Positions 43,756-55,867 of a stretch of DNA of 64,000 nt are shown in pieces (position 1 is the stretch's first letter; every line of letters starts with the position of its first letter). Source of the stretch: a bacterium. GTDB taxonomy: Bacteria > CLD3 > SB21. The notes beneath the pieces were generated by a model. It made no database searches. It was not told the origin of the DNA and was given only the letters and a program-made list of their open reading frames with translations. The stretch is taken from the NCBI GenBank assembly GCA_013360215.1, contig JABWCP010000002.1:124001-188000 (forward strand), in the 5' to 3' direction. The translations under genes were made by a program, and so were the position numbers.

Positions 43756-46116
43756 TTACCAGTTAGAATAATTAACTTCACACAATACGGATTCAAAATC
43801 ATTAAAGATGATTTTTTTGGGTTCCAAAGGCAACAACGGCAGATCTATTTCAGATTGCGGACCCTTTACTAATAAACGCATCCGCGCTTTCCGGTTATCG
43901 CCGAAATCAATAGTTATGGGAATAAACATTTGAAAATTTTCACCTGCATTTTCCTGACGAATACGACAGCGTACTTTGAATTTCCCGTTCTCTGTTTGTT
44001 TTGTAGTGTATGCAAATTCATATTTTGGTAAATCTGTCCCATGAATCCATTGATCAAAAAACCATGCCATGTCCGTTCCAACATGCTTTTCGACAATTCT
44101 TTTAAAGTCGTCGGTAGTGGCTTTTTTCCCGTAATACGTCTCAAAATAATCTTTCATCATCGCAAAAAAACGATCCTCGTTCATCGTATTGAGATCGAGC
44201 ATCATGTTGCGTAGCATATGTAATACCCACATACCTTTGCTATAGATGACTAAACCGTAATCGCCGCGCGTAGAGCTTGAAGACGTCCGGTATCCGAGCG
44301 ATATGGGACCGGCCTCTTGTCCGTCAACAAATATACCCTTACGATTTTTAAAAATACGCTCCTTGGTGATATTTAAAAACCGAAAAAATTCTTTATTGTC
44401 CGATAAACTTTGCTGTACGTACAACATACCGCTGTATTCGGCGAAGGCCTCACTCAACCATTGATCGTGATACGTGTCAAAATCAACACCGATCCCCCAC
44501 CACTGATGCGCTACTTCGTGCGCACGTATCCACTCGTCAACGCCATCATCGTCATTGGAGTTGAAAACAGATGCCGAAATATTAACCAACCCGTCATAGG
44601 CTTCGCTATGTGAATAAGAATATTCTGCGGCGACGAGTTTACCTATAGGTAGTGAACCAAATTTCTCTTGAAAAAACATGTAACTATTGGCTACATCCGC
44701 CATGACTTGCTTTTTTACATCTTTGCCGTTGCGGTCATAACGAAACACCATGTGAATATCAGGAATGCGTTCGTCTTTAAAACGAATATCCTTGTAAACG
44801 CCCATATTAAATGTCACATGACGTGTCGGTTGGCGGGTTATCCATTGTACGGTAGTCGTTTTTTTATTTTTTTCTATTTCCCGTTCAGTGCCATGTGAGA
44901 CCAGCATATAGGTGGAAGGATATGTGTACGTAATATCAAAACTGAATCGATCATGGCGCCCGGTAAATCCGGCCGGATACCAATCATCGGTTGCTTTGAA
45001 ATAAACATAATCTCCTTCACGCTCTAAAAACTTTCCATGATAAAAAATTTCGACACGTATCGGTTCTGTTTGTTCGGCAACGGAAGCTGTGTTTATCCAT
45101 ATTGGCGAACTTTCAAAGCGTTCGAATCCGTCATCTTTAGCTACGGGAGCATGAAAAAGAACATGACGCCCATTGATTTTTACAGAATCTACGGACAACC
45201 GATAATATAAGAAAAACCGAATCCAGTTAACCGGATTGTTCAATCGCATGGTCAATTGCGCCGATGTTTGGGATGACAAATTTTCGTTAATCGTCATGCG
45301 CATGTTATAATCGGAGATTTTAAAATCATTTTTACGTTCCGTACGCAAAAAATACGGAACCGAGTTATCCGGAATCATAGGAAATTTACTAACAATCTCC
45401 TGATAAAACCCTTTCCCTTGATTTCGAATGCGGCGACCGAGTGTCACGTGTTCGCCATCGTTAACCGTCGGATCAATTTTATAAATCAAAGGGTCATCAC
45501 GCCATTTCGACAAAATCGTAGTAGATGATCCTAAATCGTTAGCAGATAATGTGGAAAAAACGGATAAAAAAATCCCCTGCTTACGTCGGTTGACAAGGTC
45601 ATTCATTAGCTCCGTATGCTGATCTACATATTCGCCGTATGGATCGGCTAAATATTTAACGGCGGACTCACAATACAGTGCGGCATTTTTTAATTCATCT
45701 TCAGCTAAAGTTACCGGTTCATTCCTATAAATCCATTGATCCGTACTGTCCGTAAAGACAAAAAACAGATTAGTAAATTCTTTGCTGAGCGTTGATGTAC
45801 CCAGAAATCGTGACAGGTTTTTTTGTTCGATATCGCCCGGCGGTGTCAGTTCAAATTCACCGGTACCCAAAAACAGAGCCATGATCGTATTTCCGGAAAA
45901 CGGTTTCGCCGTATAGATGAAGCCGTTTTTTAATACGAACTTTGCACGATCGCGCGTTAAGGTGTAATTAGAAACTTTGTAGGCTTGACTGGTTAGCTCG
46001 GGATGAAGCAGATAATAATTAACGCTGTCGGCTGTTGTCTTTGATACTACATCATTTTGCGCTGACCACAGTGAAGAAAATCCTACATAAAATACGATGA
46101 GAAGTACTCTTAACAT
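43756..46116 (-). CDS. secreted M1-family metallopeptidase, 786 aa
   Basis: A signal peptide covers the first 18 residues. The zinc site is HEVAHQWWG (first His near residue 533) with the third ligand Glu in WLSEAFAEYSG, the M1 (gluzincin) arrangement. The usual GxMEN substrate motif is replaced by YDGLVNIS, as in divergent M1 enzymes of FCB bacteria. An N-terminal beta domain and a C-terminal beta domain flank the catalytic part. It is probably an exported aminopeptidase. Confidence 0.88.
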   Translation of the reverse strand: MLRVLLIVFYVGFSSLWSAQNDVVSKTTADSVNYYLLHPELTSQAYKVSNYTLTRDRAKFVLKNGFIYTAKPFSGNTIMALFLGTGEFELTPPGDIEQKNLSRFLGTSTLSKEFTNLFFVFTDSTDQWIYRNEPVTLAEDELKNAALYCESAVKYLADPYGEYVDQHTELMNDLVNRRKQGIFLSVFSTLSANDLGSSTTILSKWRDDPLIYKIDPTVNDGEHVTLGRRIRNQGKGFYQEIVSKFPMIPDNSVPYFLRTERKNDFKISDYNMRMTINENLSSQTSAQLTMRLNNPVNWIRFFLYYRLSVDSVKINGRHVLFHAPVAKDDGFERFESSPIWINTASVAEQTEPIRVEIFYHGKFLEREGDYVYFKATDDWYPAGFTGRHDRFSFDITYTYPSTYMLVSHGTEREIEKNKKTTTVQWITRQPTRHVTFNMGVYKDIRFKDERIPDIHMVFRYDRNGKDVKKQVMADVANSYMFFQEKFGSLPIGKLVAAEYSYSHSEAYDGLVNISASVFNSNDDDGVDEWIRAHEVAHQWWGIGVDFDTYHDQWLSEAFAEYSGMLYVQQSLSDNKEFFRFLNITKERIFKNRKGIFVDGQEAGPISLGYRTSSSSTRGDYGLVIYSKGMWVLHMLRNMMLDLNTMNEDRFFAMMKDYFETYYGKKATTDDFKRIVEKHVGTDMAWFFDQWIHGTDLPKYEFAYTTKQTENGKFKVRCRIRQENAGENFQMFIPITIDFGDNRKARMRLLVKGPQSEIDLPLLPLEPKKIIFNDFESVLCEVNYSNW

Positions 46117-46140
46117 TGTTCCCTCAAACGTTGTTAAAAA

Positions 46141-46785
46141 TTAGGCCATAAGGCCGTTATGATCAAAAAAAGGATTAAATTTTTTTTCAAAACCTACTGT
46201 TGTTTCCGGCCCGTGCCCCGGATATACCGTCGTCTCCTCAGGAAGTGTAAAAATATTCTGGCGAATTGAGTTGATCAGCGTGTCAAAATCGCCTCCGGGC
46301 AAATCCGTTCGCCCGATGGAACCGTTAAAGAGCACGTCCCCGGCGATGAGTATGTGTTGCGCCGCAAAATAGAAACAAACACTGCCCGGAGAGTGGCCGG
46401 GTGCATGAAAAATCTTAAAGGATAAATCACCAAGCCGCATATCCGCCGGAGGGTTAAAATAAAAATCGATATCGGGTACGCGTCCGACTTTCAGACCAAA
46501 CATAGCCGCTGATTGGGGCATACGCTTGAGCACGATCTCATCTTCACGATGCAGATAAAACGGAATACCGAAATGGTCTTTGAGGCTTTGTACGGCACCG
46601 ACGTGATCAATGTGAGCATGAGTATTGATGATATACTTAAAACGAAGGCCTGTATTTTCCATAGCCGTGATAATACGCGGCGCTTCATCGCCCGGATCAA
46701 TGACGGCGCCTTCGCGCGTTGCGGGATCGCCGATGATATAACAGTTTTCCTGAAAAGGGCCGACGGTGAGCGATTGGAGGATCAT
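46141..46785 (-). CDS. glyoxalase II-like metallo-hydrolase, 214 aa
   Basis: Metallo-beta-lactamase fold with THAHIDHVG (H56, H58, D60, H61), then HAPGHSPGSVCFY, AGDVLFNGSIGRTDLPGG and VYPGHGPET. This is the YcbL-type, shorter than classical glyoxalase II, and often active on thioesters. Substrate inferred only. It follows the alpha/beta hydrolase by 1 nt. Confidence 0.87.
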   Translation of the reverse strand: MILQSLTVGPFQENCYIIGDPATREGAVIDPGDEAPRIITAMENTGLRFKYIINTHAHIDHVGAVQSLKDHFGIPFYLHREDEIVLKRMPQSAAMFGLKVGRVPDIDFYFNPPADMRLGDLSFKIFHAPGHSPGSVCFYFAAQHILIAGDVLFNGSIGRTDLPGGDFDTLINSIRQNIFTLPEETTVYPGHGPETTVGFEKKFNPFFDHNGLMA

Positions 46786-46786
46786 G

Positions 46787-47632
46787 TTATTTGAGGAAAT
46801 TGGTGAACCACTCCTGCGTGAGGCTGATAGCCTTTTTCAGCTCGGGCGTCGGGCCTGTAAAAGGATGCACCGCGCCATAGGTATGCGTCGCTTGTGGTAT
46901 GATTTCTATGCGGGAGCGGGAAAGATGTAATTGATCGAAAATCTGACGTGATTCATTGACCGGTACGCTTTCATCATTCTCGCCGTGAATCAGCATGGTA
47001 GGTGCATCCAAACGAGAAGCCGATTTGACAATGCTGAGGCGCGTTTTACTGTTCTGCTCAATATCATCGACGACATCCAGATTAAGACGCATCATTTGTC
47101 CGGTGCGTGTATTGGGTACTTCGATAAATTTCTGCCGTTTCCATAAAGGCAAAACATCCATAAACGAATGCCGCTCAACCGTAGCAATAGATGACCAGGT
47201 AACGAGTGCTTTGATTCGTTTGTCCACCGCGGCTTTTAATATGGTAATACCGCCGCCGCGGCTATGGCCAAGTAAGCCGATTTTATCAAAGTAACCGAAT
47301 TTTTCGCAAATATTGCCTTTTTCCAATTCGTCCAGTACGCGCTCAAGGTCTTCCAATTCTTTGGAATAGGTATTACTTGCAAAACGATCCAATTCCGTAA
47401 AATTTTGCATATCTTCCCCGACACCGCTGCCGGAGAAATTGAATTTCACGACGATAAATCCTTTTTTGCAAAGCAATTCTGATAGAAACGGAAAAAAACC
47501 CCAGTCTTTAAAGCCCTTGAAACCGTGGCACAACACGATCACCGGATAGCGACGATTATAATCCGGAATACAAACATCGCCGCGGATCGGCTCGCGCCGT
47601 TTATTAAAAATCTTAAAATTCTTACGTTCCAT
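46787..47632 (-). CDS. alpha/beta hydrolase (dienelactone-hydrolase-like), 281 aa
   Basis: Nucleophile elbow GHSRGGG, oxyanion-side CHGFKGFKD and a late GENDESVPVN with Asp, then the His in QATHTYG, give a complete Ser-Asp-His set for an esterase/peptidase fold. Cytoplasmic. Starts in TAATG with the def stop. Substrate unknown. Confidence 0.85.
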   Translation of the reverse strand: MERKNFKIFNKRREPIRGDVCIPDYNRRYPVIVLCHGFKGFKDWGFFPFLSELLCKKGFIVVKFNFSGSGVGEDMQNFTELDRFASNTYSKELEDLERVLDELEKGNICEKFGYFDKIGLLGHSRGGGITILKAAVDKRIKALVTWSSIATVERHSFMDVLPLWKRQKFIEVPNTRTGQMMRLNLDVVDDIEQNSKTRLSIVKSASRLDAPTMLIHGENDESVPVNESRQIFDQLHLSRSRIEIIPQATHTYGAVHPFTGPTPELKKAISLTQEWFTNFLK

Positions 47633-48165
47633 TATTTTTTCTTCGCTACGGTAGGTTTTTTATACTTCGCTTCGATGGCTTCGATTTCCGGGCGCAATGG
47701 CGCCAGCGTTTCTTCGTCCAAATAATCAATAAACAATTTGCCGTTAATATGATCGTTTTCATGCTGAATGACTCGCGCTAAAAGCCCGTCAGCCGCTACT
47801 TCGTGGGTTTTCCCATCCATATCCATATAACGCAATTTGATTTTTTCAGGACGATGGACGTCGGCATACACACCGGGAATGCTGAGACATCCTTCTTTGT
47901 ACGGCGCATTACCTTTCGAACTCAATATTTCGACATTCATAAATACCATCGGCTGATGACCTTCTTCGATCGGCGAAATATCAACCACAAAAAGCGCCAG
48001 CGATTTACCGATTTGCGGAGCGGCCAGTCCGATCCCGTCCGCTTTATGCATAGTCTCGATCATATTGCGAACCAAAGTTTTTATCGTCGCATCTATTTTT
48101 TTTACGGGTTTGGTTTTTTCCCGTAAGATCGGATTACCGTAGGTTACTATTTTTAATGTGGCCAT
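47632..48165 (-). CDS. def: peptide deformylase, 177 aa
   Basis: Removes the formyl group from new proteins. All three motifs are intact: GIGLAAPQIG, EGCLSIPG (metal ligand C93) and QHENDHING (ligands H135 and H139, catalytic E136). The C-terminus has a Lys-rich tail. The stop overlaps the alpha/beta hydrolase start as TAATG. Confidence 0.97.
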   Translation of the reverse strand: MATLKIVTYGNPILREKTKPVKKIDATIKTLVRNMIETMHKADGIGLAAPQIGKSLALFVVDISPIEEGHQPMVFMNVEILSSKGNAPYKEGCLSIPGVYADVHRPEKIKLRYMDMDGKTHEVAADGLLARVIQHENDHINGKLFIDYLDEETLAPLRPEIEAIEAKYKKPTVAKKK

Positions 48166-48210
48166 AAAATTGGTATATCATTTATACGGGCGGAATGTAT
48201 AAAAAAACGC

Positions 48211-49110
48211 TTAAACTACAAAAGGAATTTTGGAATCAAGCGCGCGTGCGGAGTCGTGCGGTAGGCCTTTCAATGCACCTTTAATGCGAATCGTGTCCTC
48301 TGCCGACAGCACTTGGTCTAAAACAGGAAAGTCCGTGGTTTTAGGAAACGTATCCAAAAGCCGGAGCGCATAGTGGGCAACCCACGGCTCTGTTTTACTG
48401 CGGAGTACACCGGCTTCGTGAATACTACGCCATAAGGCGCAGATTTTAATAAGGTCATAGGTATCCGGGACAAATCGAAATAAGTCATCCCAATCCACGG
48501 CACGATCGGTTTTTGCCGGCGTTTCTCTGTTTTTATCATTGCATACGACGCGTACCAAGCGATGAATCAGAAATGGTGTAAAATTATTTTTCCAATCCAT
48601 GACCTGTATCGCCATAGAGGTGTGCACGGCTGCAAGTGCCGTATTCAGGGAACGCTTGAGGCCGAAAAAAATCATGATTTCCATGAAATACTGCTTATTA
48701 TCCATCGTCGCCAGTAAGTCGCGTATTTTTTCAAATACGAGCTTTTCATCGCCGGTATCCAAAGCCTCTTCCAAATCATGCACCGATACGACATCATGAC
48801 TTGCAAATTCGGGTTTTAATACGGATGTATCAACAGGCTCAATCGGCATGGTACAGAGGTATTCCACAAGCGCATCCGTTACATGGGCGATCTTATTTTT
48901 ATCTATTCCTTCCATAACGGCAACGTATGCACTGGTTTTGATGACCGCGTCTTCGTGCAAATTATCGGAAGGCGCGTTTTGTGCGGCGATCGTCAAAAAT
49001 GCTTTATACAATAGGCGTGGTGATTCGTCAGTAGTGAGAAATTCTCGTATACGAGTTTTGGATGTTGCAATATCACGATGGAGCAGCGATTCAAGAAGCG
49101 GAAAAAACAT
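48211..49110 (-). CDS. unrecognised cytoplasmic protein, 299 aa
   Basis: No signal peptide, no transmembrane segment, no catalytic motif I can name. The chain is mostly helical with many acidic and aromatic residues (SVHDLEEALDTGDEKLVFEKIRDL is a clear helix pair). It resembles HEAT- or TPR-like scaffolds only loosely. It sits between def and the rhodanese gene in the long run, with 28 nt and 45 nt gaps. Coding is well supported by length and context; function unknown. Confidence 0.6.
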   Translation of the reverse strand: MFFPLLESLLHRDIATSKTRIREFLTTDESPRLLYKAFLTIAAQNAPSDNLHEDAVIKTSAYVAVMEGIDKNKIAHVTDALVEYLCTMPIEPVDTSVLKPEFASHDVVSVHDLEEALDTGDEKLVFEKIRDLLATMDNKQYFMEIMIFFGLKRSLNTALAAVHTSMAIQVMDWKNNFTPFLIHRLVRVVCNDKNRETPAKTDRAVDWDDLFRFVPDTYDLIKICALWRSIHEAGVLRSKTEPWVAHYALRLLDTFPKTTDFPVLDQVLSAEDTIRIKGALKGLPHDSARALDSKIPFVV

Positions 49111-49138
49111 CGTTGTTAAATATTATTTTAGAAAAGAA

Positions 49139-52168
<3,030 letters not shown>

Positions 52169-52196
52169 GGTATTCCTTTATATTTTATTCAAGTTA

Positions 52197-53345
52197 TTAT
52201 AAACAAGTTTTTTGTGCATACGCACGCGCCCACCGATCGGTTTCAATCACCGACGCGATATCCGGATCGCGCACGCAGGTATGAGCCTGCATGGCCGATT
52301 CGATCGACGATGCTATATCCGTAAAACGAATTTTCTCTTGTAAAAATCCCGCAACGGCTATTTCGTTGGCCGCGTTGAGCACCGCCGGCATAGAACCGCC
52401 TGTTTCAAGCGCATCATACGCCAACTTCAAACAACGAAATTTATTCCTGTCGGGTTCATAGAAATCAAGTCTATTCCATTTACGAAAATCAAAGACGTCA
52501 AAATTATTGGTCATGCGTTCGGGATAGGTCATCGCATATTGTATGGGAACTTTCATATCCGGTACACCGAGTTGCGCTTTCGTCGAGCCGTCCACAAATT
52601 CAACCATCGAGTGAATTATAGATTGCGGATGAATCGCCACGTCGATACGATCGGCCCCGACACCAAAAAGCCAATGCGCCTCGATAACTTCAAGCCCTTT
52701 ATTCATCAGTGTGGCGGAATCTATCGTTATTTTAGCGCCCATGGACCAATTGGGATGTTTTAAAGCGCGGGCTACGGTGATCGATGAAAAATCCTCCGCC
52801 GGGGTATGTAGAAAGGGGCCTCCGGATGCCGTGAGAATAAGTTTTCGAACGCTGCGCATATCTTCACCGACAAGGCACTGAAAAAGTGCGCTGTGCTCGC
52901 TGTCAATCGGTATAAGCCGCGCTTGGTGTTTGCTCAGAAGTCCGTTGACGATAGCGCCCCCGACAACAAGCGTTTCTTTATTGGCTAAACCTATATCTTT
53001 ACCGGCACGAATCGCCTCAATCGTAGGTAAAAATCCGGCAAATCCTACAATCGCGCCGATCATGAGGTCGTAATTTTCGTCACGCGCCATTTGTACGATG
53101 GCATCGTGTCCATGATAGATACGGATACCTGTACCGGATAGACCGCTGTGCAATTGGGTGTAACCTTCATCGGAGACGATAGCTACAGATTGCGGTTTAA
53201 ATTCCAGCGCTTGTTTGATTAACAACTCGGCGTTGGTGTTTGCGGTTAGACATTGGACGGTAAAACGATCGGGATGATTGCGTATAACCTGCAAAACATT
53301 CTCGCCGATAGAGCCGGTTGAACCAAATAACCCGATGCGTTTCAT
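52197..53345 (-). CDS. dxr: 1-deoxy-D-xylulose 5-phosphate reductoisomerase, 382 aa
   Basis: Second step of the MEP pathway. The NADPH loop GSTGSIG is at the N-terminus, with NKETLVVGG and SEHSALFQCL (active-site acidic residues), TASGGPF and NAANEIAV later. The start is ATG 53345 (MKRIGLFGSTGSIG), preceded by GAGAG; a longer upstream frame has no supporting site. The gap from plsC is 119 nt. Confidence 0.96.
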   Translation of the reverse strand: MKRIGLFGSTGSIGENVLQVIRNHPDRFTVQCLTANTNAELLIKQALEFKPQSVAIVSDEGYTQLHSGLSGTGIRIYHGHDAIVQMARDENYDLMIGAIVGFAGFLPTIEAIRAGKDIGLANKETLVVGGAIVNGLLSKHQARLIPIDSEHSALFQCLVGEDMRSVRKLILTASGGPFLHTPAEDFSSITVARALKHPNWSMGAKITIDSATLMNKGLEVIEAHWLFGVGADRIDVAIHPQSIIHSMVEFVDGSTKAQLGVPDMKVPIQYAMTYPERMTNNFDVFDFRKWNRLDFYEPDRNKFRCLKLAYDALETGGSMPAVLNAANEIAVAGFLQEKIRFTDIASSIESAMQAHTCVRDPDIASVIETDRWARAYAQKTCL

Positions 53346-53464
53346 ACTCTCACTTAGTTTTGTGCGCCGCCATAATAACAAAAAACCATTTCAAACAAAA
53401 GAAAAACACACTTTGCGTATCCTGCCTTTGCGCGTGTTTATGTGATAACTTCCACAAAGCAAAA

Positions 53465-54256
53465 TTACTTTTTTAAGCGGGATAGTATAGCAGGATTGGT
53501 TATCGCAGAAAGATGTTTGATTTTGGAATATTCGGCGGCGATAATGTTCTGTACTTGATCTTTCAGATCGTCTTTGGCTTCCGGCATCATTCCATCGGTG
53601 CTTATCGGCGGCGAAAAAACCAATTCGACCGTTTGCCCAAAACGAATATCGAACACTCCTTCAAACTTATGTATAACATTGATGGTACCGCTGATCGTGA
53701 CAGGCACCACATCCACTTGTGCGTCGATTGCCAATATGAATGCCCCTTTTTTGAATGGACGCAACTCCCCGTCTATACTGCGTGTACCGTCGGCGTATAT
53801 AACGATATTCGTCCCGTCATGTATTTTTTTTGCCGCGCGATGAAGACTTTCTGCTGCACGCTGACGATTCCCTCGGTCTATGGCGATAAAATCCAGCAAC
53901 CAAAGTATAAACCCAAAAAAAGGAACCCATAACAATTCTTTTTTATGGATCATTCGGAGCTGTTTGGGGGTATAAGCCATCATGAGCGGAATGTCAAATA
54001 AGCCTTGGTGGTTGCTTATAAAAATATACACATGGTCCGGACGAATGTGCTCCAGGCCGCGAACCCGCGCACGTACACCGGCCATACGAAGTATCGTTCG
54101 CGCCCAAAATTTTTCGACGGCATGCGTAGCCTTAGAACGCGGCCCGAATAGCGCCGCGACTGTCGCTACAATAATCATGAGAAATGTAAAAACGACGGCC
54201 GCTATTATCGTCAACAGCGATCGTAAAGGTGAGCGATTACCAAATTCAGTATTCAT
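53465..54256 (-). CDS. plsC: 1-acylglycerol-3-phosphate acyltransferase, 263 aa
   Basis: Membrane enzyme of phospholipid synthesis. The HX4D catalytic motif is NHQGLFD (H83, D88), and the second motif reads YADGTRSIDG with Asp in place of the usual Glu. An N-terminal hydrophobic helix (about residues 12-37) anchors it. It starts 1 nt after the class II aldolase stop. Confidence 0.93.
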   Translation of the reverse strand: MNTEFGNRSPLRSLLTIIAAVVFTFLMIIVATVAALFGPRSKATHAVEKFWARTILRMAGVRARVRGLEHIRPDHVYIFISNHQGLFDIPLMMAYTPKQLRMIHKKELLWVPFFGFILWLLDFIAIDRGNRQRAAESLHRAAKKIHDGTNIVIYADGTRSIDGELRPFKKGAFILAIDAQVDVVPVTISGTINVIHKFEGVFDIRFGQTVELVFSPPISTDGMMPEAKDDLKDQVQNIIAAEYSKIKHLSAITNPAILSRLKK

Positions 54257-55042
54257 TTATTTTTTGGCTGAAATGATAGCGCGAACGGTTTCTTCCACAT
54301 GCAAATCCGATGCGGATTGATCACGCTGTTGGGTTTCGTATAATGTACAATCGCTTCCGATGCAAGCGCCATGGCACGCTATACATCCGGGGTTATGCGC
54401 ATCGGATGTACCATACGTGGCACGAATGGTTTCTAATTTATGCACTTGCTGCGGCGATAATATTTTTGCACCGCCGAGGCTTTTCGCCACAAACAAAATA
54501 TGCGCATAGTGCTCGACACGTTCTAATTTGTAATACGCATCATACACATCCCTACCGCATGTTACAACGCCATGATTGGCTAATAAACATGCATCAGCGT
54601 GGCGAATAATCGGACGTACAGAATCCGGAAGTTCCGTCGTCGAAGGCGTGGCATACGGCGCTAAGGGTATCGAACCCAGCGTCGTTACGATTTCCGCCAA
54701 TACACAATCTTTGAGTTCGATCTGCGCCGTCGCAAAACCTGTCGCATGAACAGGATGCGCATGCACCACGGAATTTACATCCTTCCGCTCTTCGTAAATC
54801 GCTAGATGCATTTTGATTTCGGTCGAGGGTTTGCACGCCCCTTCGATAACGCGGCCTTGCATATCCAAAACAACCATATCCTCCGCACGCATAAAGCCCT
54901 TGCTTATGCCTGTGGGGGTTGCGATGATCCTATCACCGACTCGCACACTGATATTGCCGTCATTGGATGCAACATAATTACGTGCATACATCCTGCGCCC
55001 GCATTCGACGATATCTAAACGTATTTGAAATTCTTCGTTCAT
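54257..55042 (-). CDS. class II aldolase/adducin-family protein with Cys-rich tail, 261 aa
   Basis: I place the start at ATG 55042 (MNEEFQIR), since upstream codons look non-coding. The fold matches L-fuculose/L-rhamnulose-phosphate aldolases: GNISVRVGDRIIATPTGISKG, KPSTEIKMHLAIY, zinc ligands H94 and H96 (VHAHPVHA) and H157 (LLANHGVV), catalytic E75. After residue 210 comes an extra tail with C220-x2-C223-x3-C227-x4-C232, then a short helix (VEETVRAIISAKK). The Cys set could bind metal or an Fe-S cluster. Similar terminal helices serve as encapsulation peptides for microcompartment enzymes, but no shell gene is here. Substrate not assigned. Confidence 0.85.
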   Translation of the reverse strand: MNEEFQIRLDIVECGRRMYARNYVASNDGNISVRVGDRIIATPTGISKGFMRAEDMVVLDMQGRVIEGACKPSTEIKMHLAIYEERKDVNSVVHAHPVHATGFATAQIELKDCVLAEIVTTLGSIPLAPYATPSTTELPDSVRPIIRHADACLLANHGVVTCGRDVYDAYYKLERVEHYAHILFVAKSLGGAKILSPQQVHKLETIRATYGTSDAHNPGCIACHGACIGSDCTLYETQQRDQSASDLHVEETVRAIISAKK

Positions 55043-55104
55043 GTTTTTCAATATTGGCCTAATAATATTTCTTTTATAAACCAAAGACAAGATGAACTTC
55101 AGTG

Positions 55105-55133
55105 ATTGTATCACGCTCCTGTAAGTACCTCAA
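55105..55133 (-). promoter_or_regulatory. sigma-70-like promoter of the aldolase-plsC run
   Basis: On the minus strand TTGAGG (55128-55133) and TACAAT (55105-55110) are 17 nt apart, about 65 nt before ATG 55042. Confidence 0.4.
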
Positions 55134-55259
55134 AAATCGACTCCACAAAATTTACTCTGCTTCATTTTCGATTAAGGCATTCATTTTTAATCATGCTCTC
55201 CTTTTTCTGATGTAAAAAATTTCACTCAATTTTAAATCAATTAACAGCGGCGGCCATTT

Positions 55260-55316
55260 TGTCATAAAAAATGACATTTGGTTCATATCGGAAACTGAAA
55301 ACAATGACAATTTGTC
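55260..55316. promoter_or_regulatory. two inverted repeats upstream of the heat-shock genes
   Basis: The 411-nt space 55043-55453 has no gene. It holds TGTCAT-AAAAA-ATGACA (55260-55276) and GACAA-T-TTGTC (55306-55316). Both carry a TGACA/TGTCA half-site, and their centres are 43 nt apart, about four helical turns. They lie 60-115 nt before the Hsp20 promoter, suitable for an operator. The sequence differs from CIRCE. Confidence 0.45.
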
Positions 55317-55373
55317 GTTAAAATTATTGTGTCGGCTATAAGCGCTGTTAATAAAATTATGTTTTTTTTAATT

Positions 55374-55401
55374 TTGATATTTTTGGCATTGGGTTTGTAA
55401 T
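55374..55401 (+). promoter_or_regulatory. promoter of the hsp20-clpB cluster
   Basis: TTGATA (55374-55379) and TGTAAT (55396-55401) are 16 nt apart, each one base from consensus. An overlapping TTGGCAT-N5-TTGTA (55383-55399) is a near match to sigma-54, with GG correct but GT instead of GC at -12. The sigma-70 reading is preferred. Confidence 0.5.
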
Positions 55402-55453
55402 TCCTTTAACCGAGCACAAAAAATATCCAACATACTAAAACGCAGGAGCACTT

Positions 55454-55840
55454 ATGGAAACCAAACAGGAATATGAAGTGAAAACACAAGCAATAGCCAA
55501 GCCGGAAAATAATTACTACTACATTCAACCGCGTACGGATATTCGCGAAAACAAAGACAGCTATCTGTTATATGTGGAAATGCCCGGAGTACGTAAGGAT
55601 GGACTCACCGTCACTTTGCAAAATGGCAATCTTGTGATCGAGGGCAAAATGGGCTTAAATGAAGAAGGATCCGTTATCCGCGAGGAAATACCCAAACGCA
55701 ACTATCACCGCGTATTCCGACTGACAAACCGCGTTGATCCCAATAAGATTGAAGCCCGTTGGCAAGATGGATTTCTGATCCTGAGCGTTGGTAAAAAAGA
55801 AGAACTGAAGCCGCGTGAAATCGCAATTAACTTTAACTAA
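55454..55840 (+). CDS. Hsp20/alpha-crystallin small heat shock protein, 128 aa
   Basis: Small chaperone that holds unfolding proteins. The alpha-crystallin domain covers residues 30-125: SYLLYVEMPGVRKDGLTVTLQNGNLVIEGK, then YHRVFRLTNRVDPNKIEARWQDGFLILSVGK. The usual I-x-I/V tail motif is weak (REIAINFN). AGGAG precedes the ATG. A second Hsp20 follows after 27 nt and ClpB after that, so this is a heat-shock operon. Confidence 0.93.
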   Translation: METKQEYEVKTQAIAKPENNYYYIQPRTDIRENKDSYLLYVEMPGVRKDGLTVTLQNGNLVIEGKMGLNEEGSVIREEIPKRNYHRVFRLTNRVDPNKIEARWQDGFLILSVGKKEELKPREIAINFN

Positions 55841-55867
55841 ACACCAAACAACCAAAGGAGATTGACC

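Noticed and set aside
55383-55399. Sigma-54 promoter for hsp20
   Set aside because: The -12 element is GT rather than GC, and a better sigma-70 promoter overlaps it.
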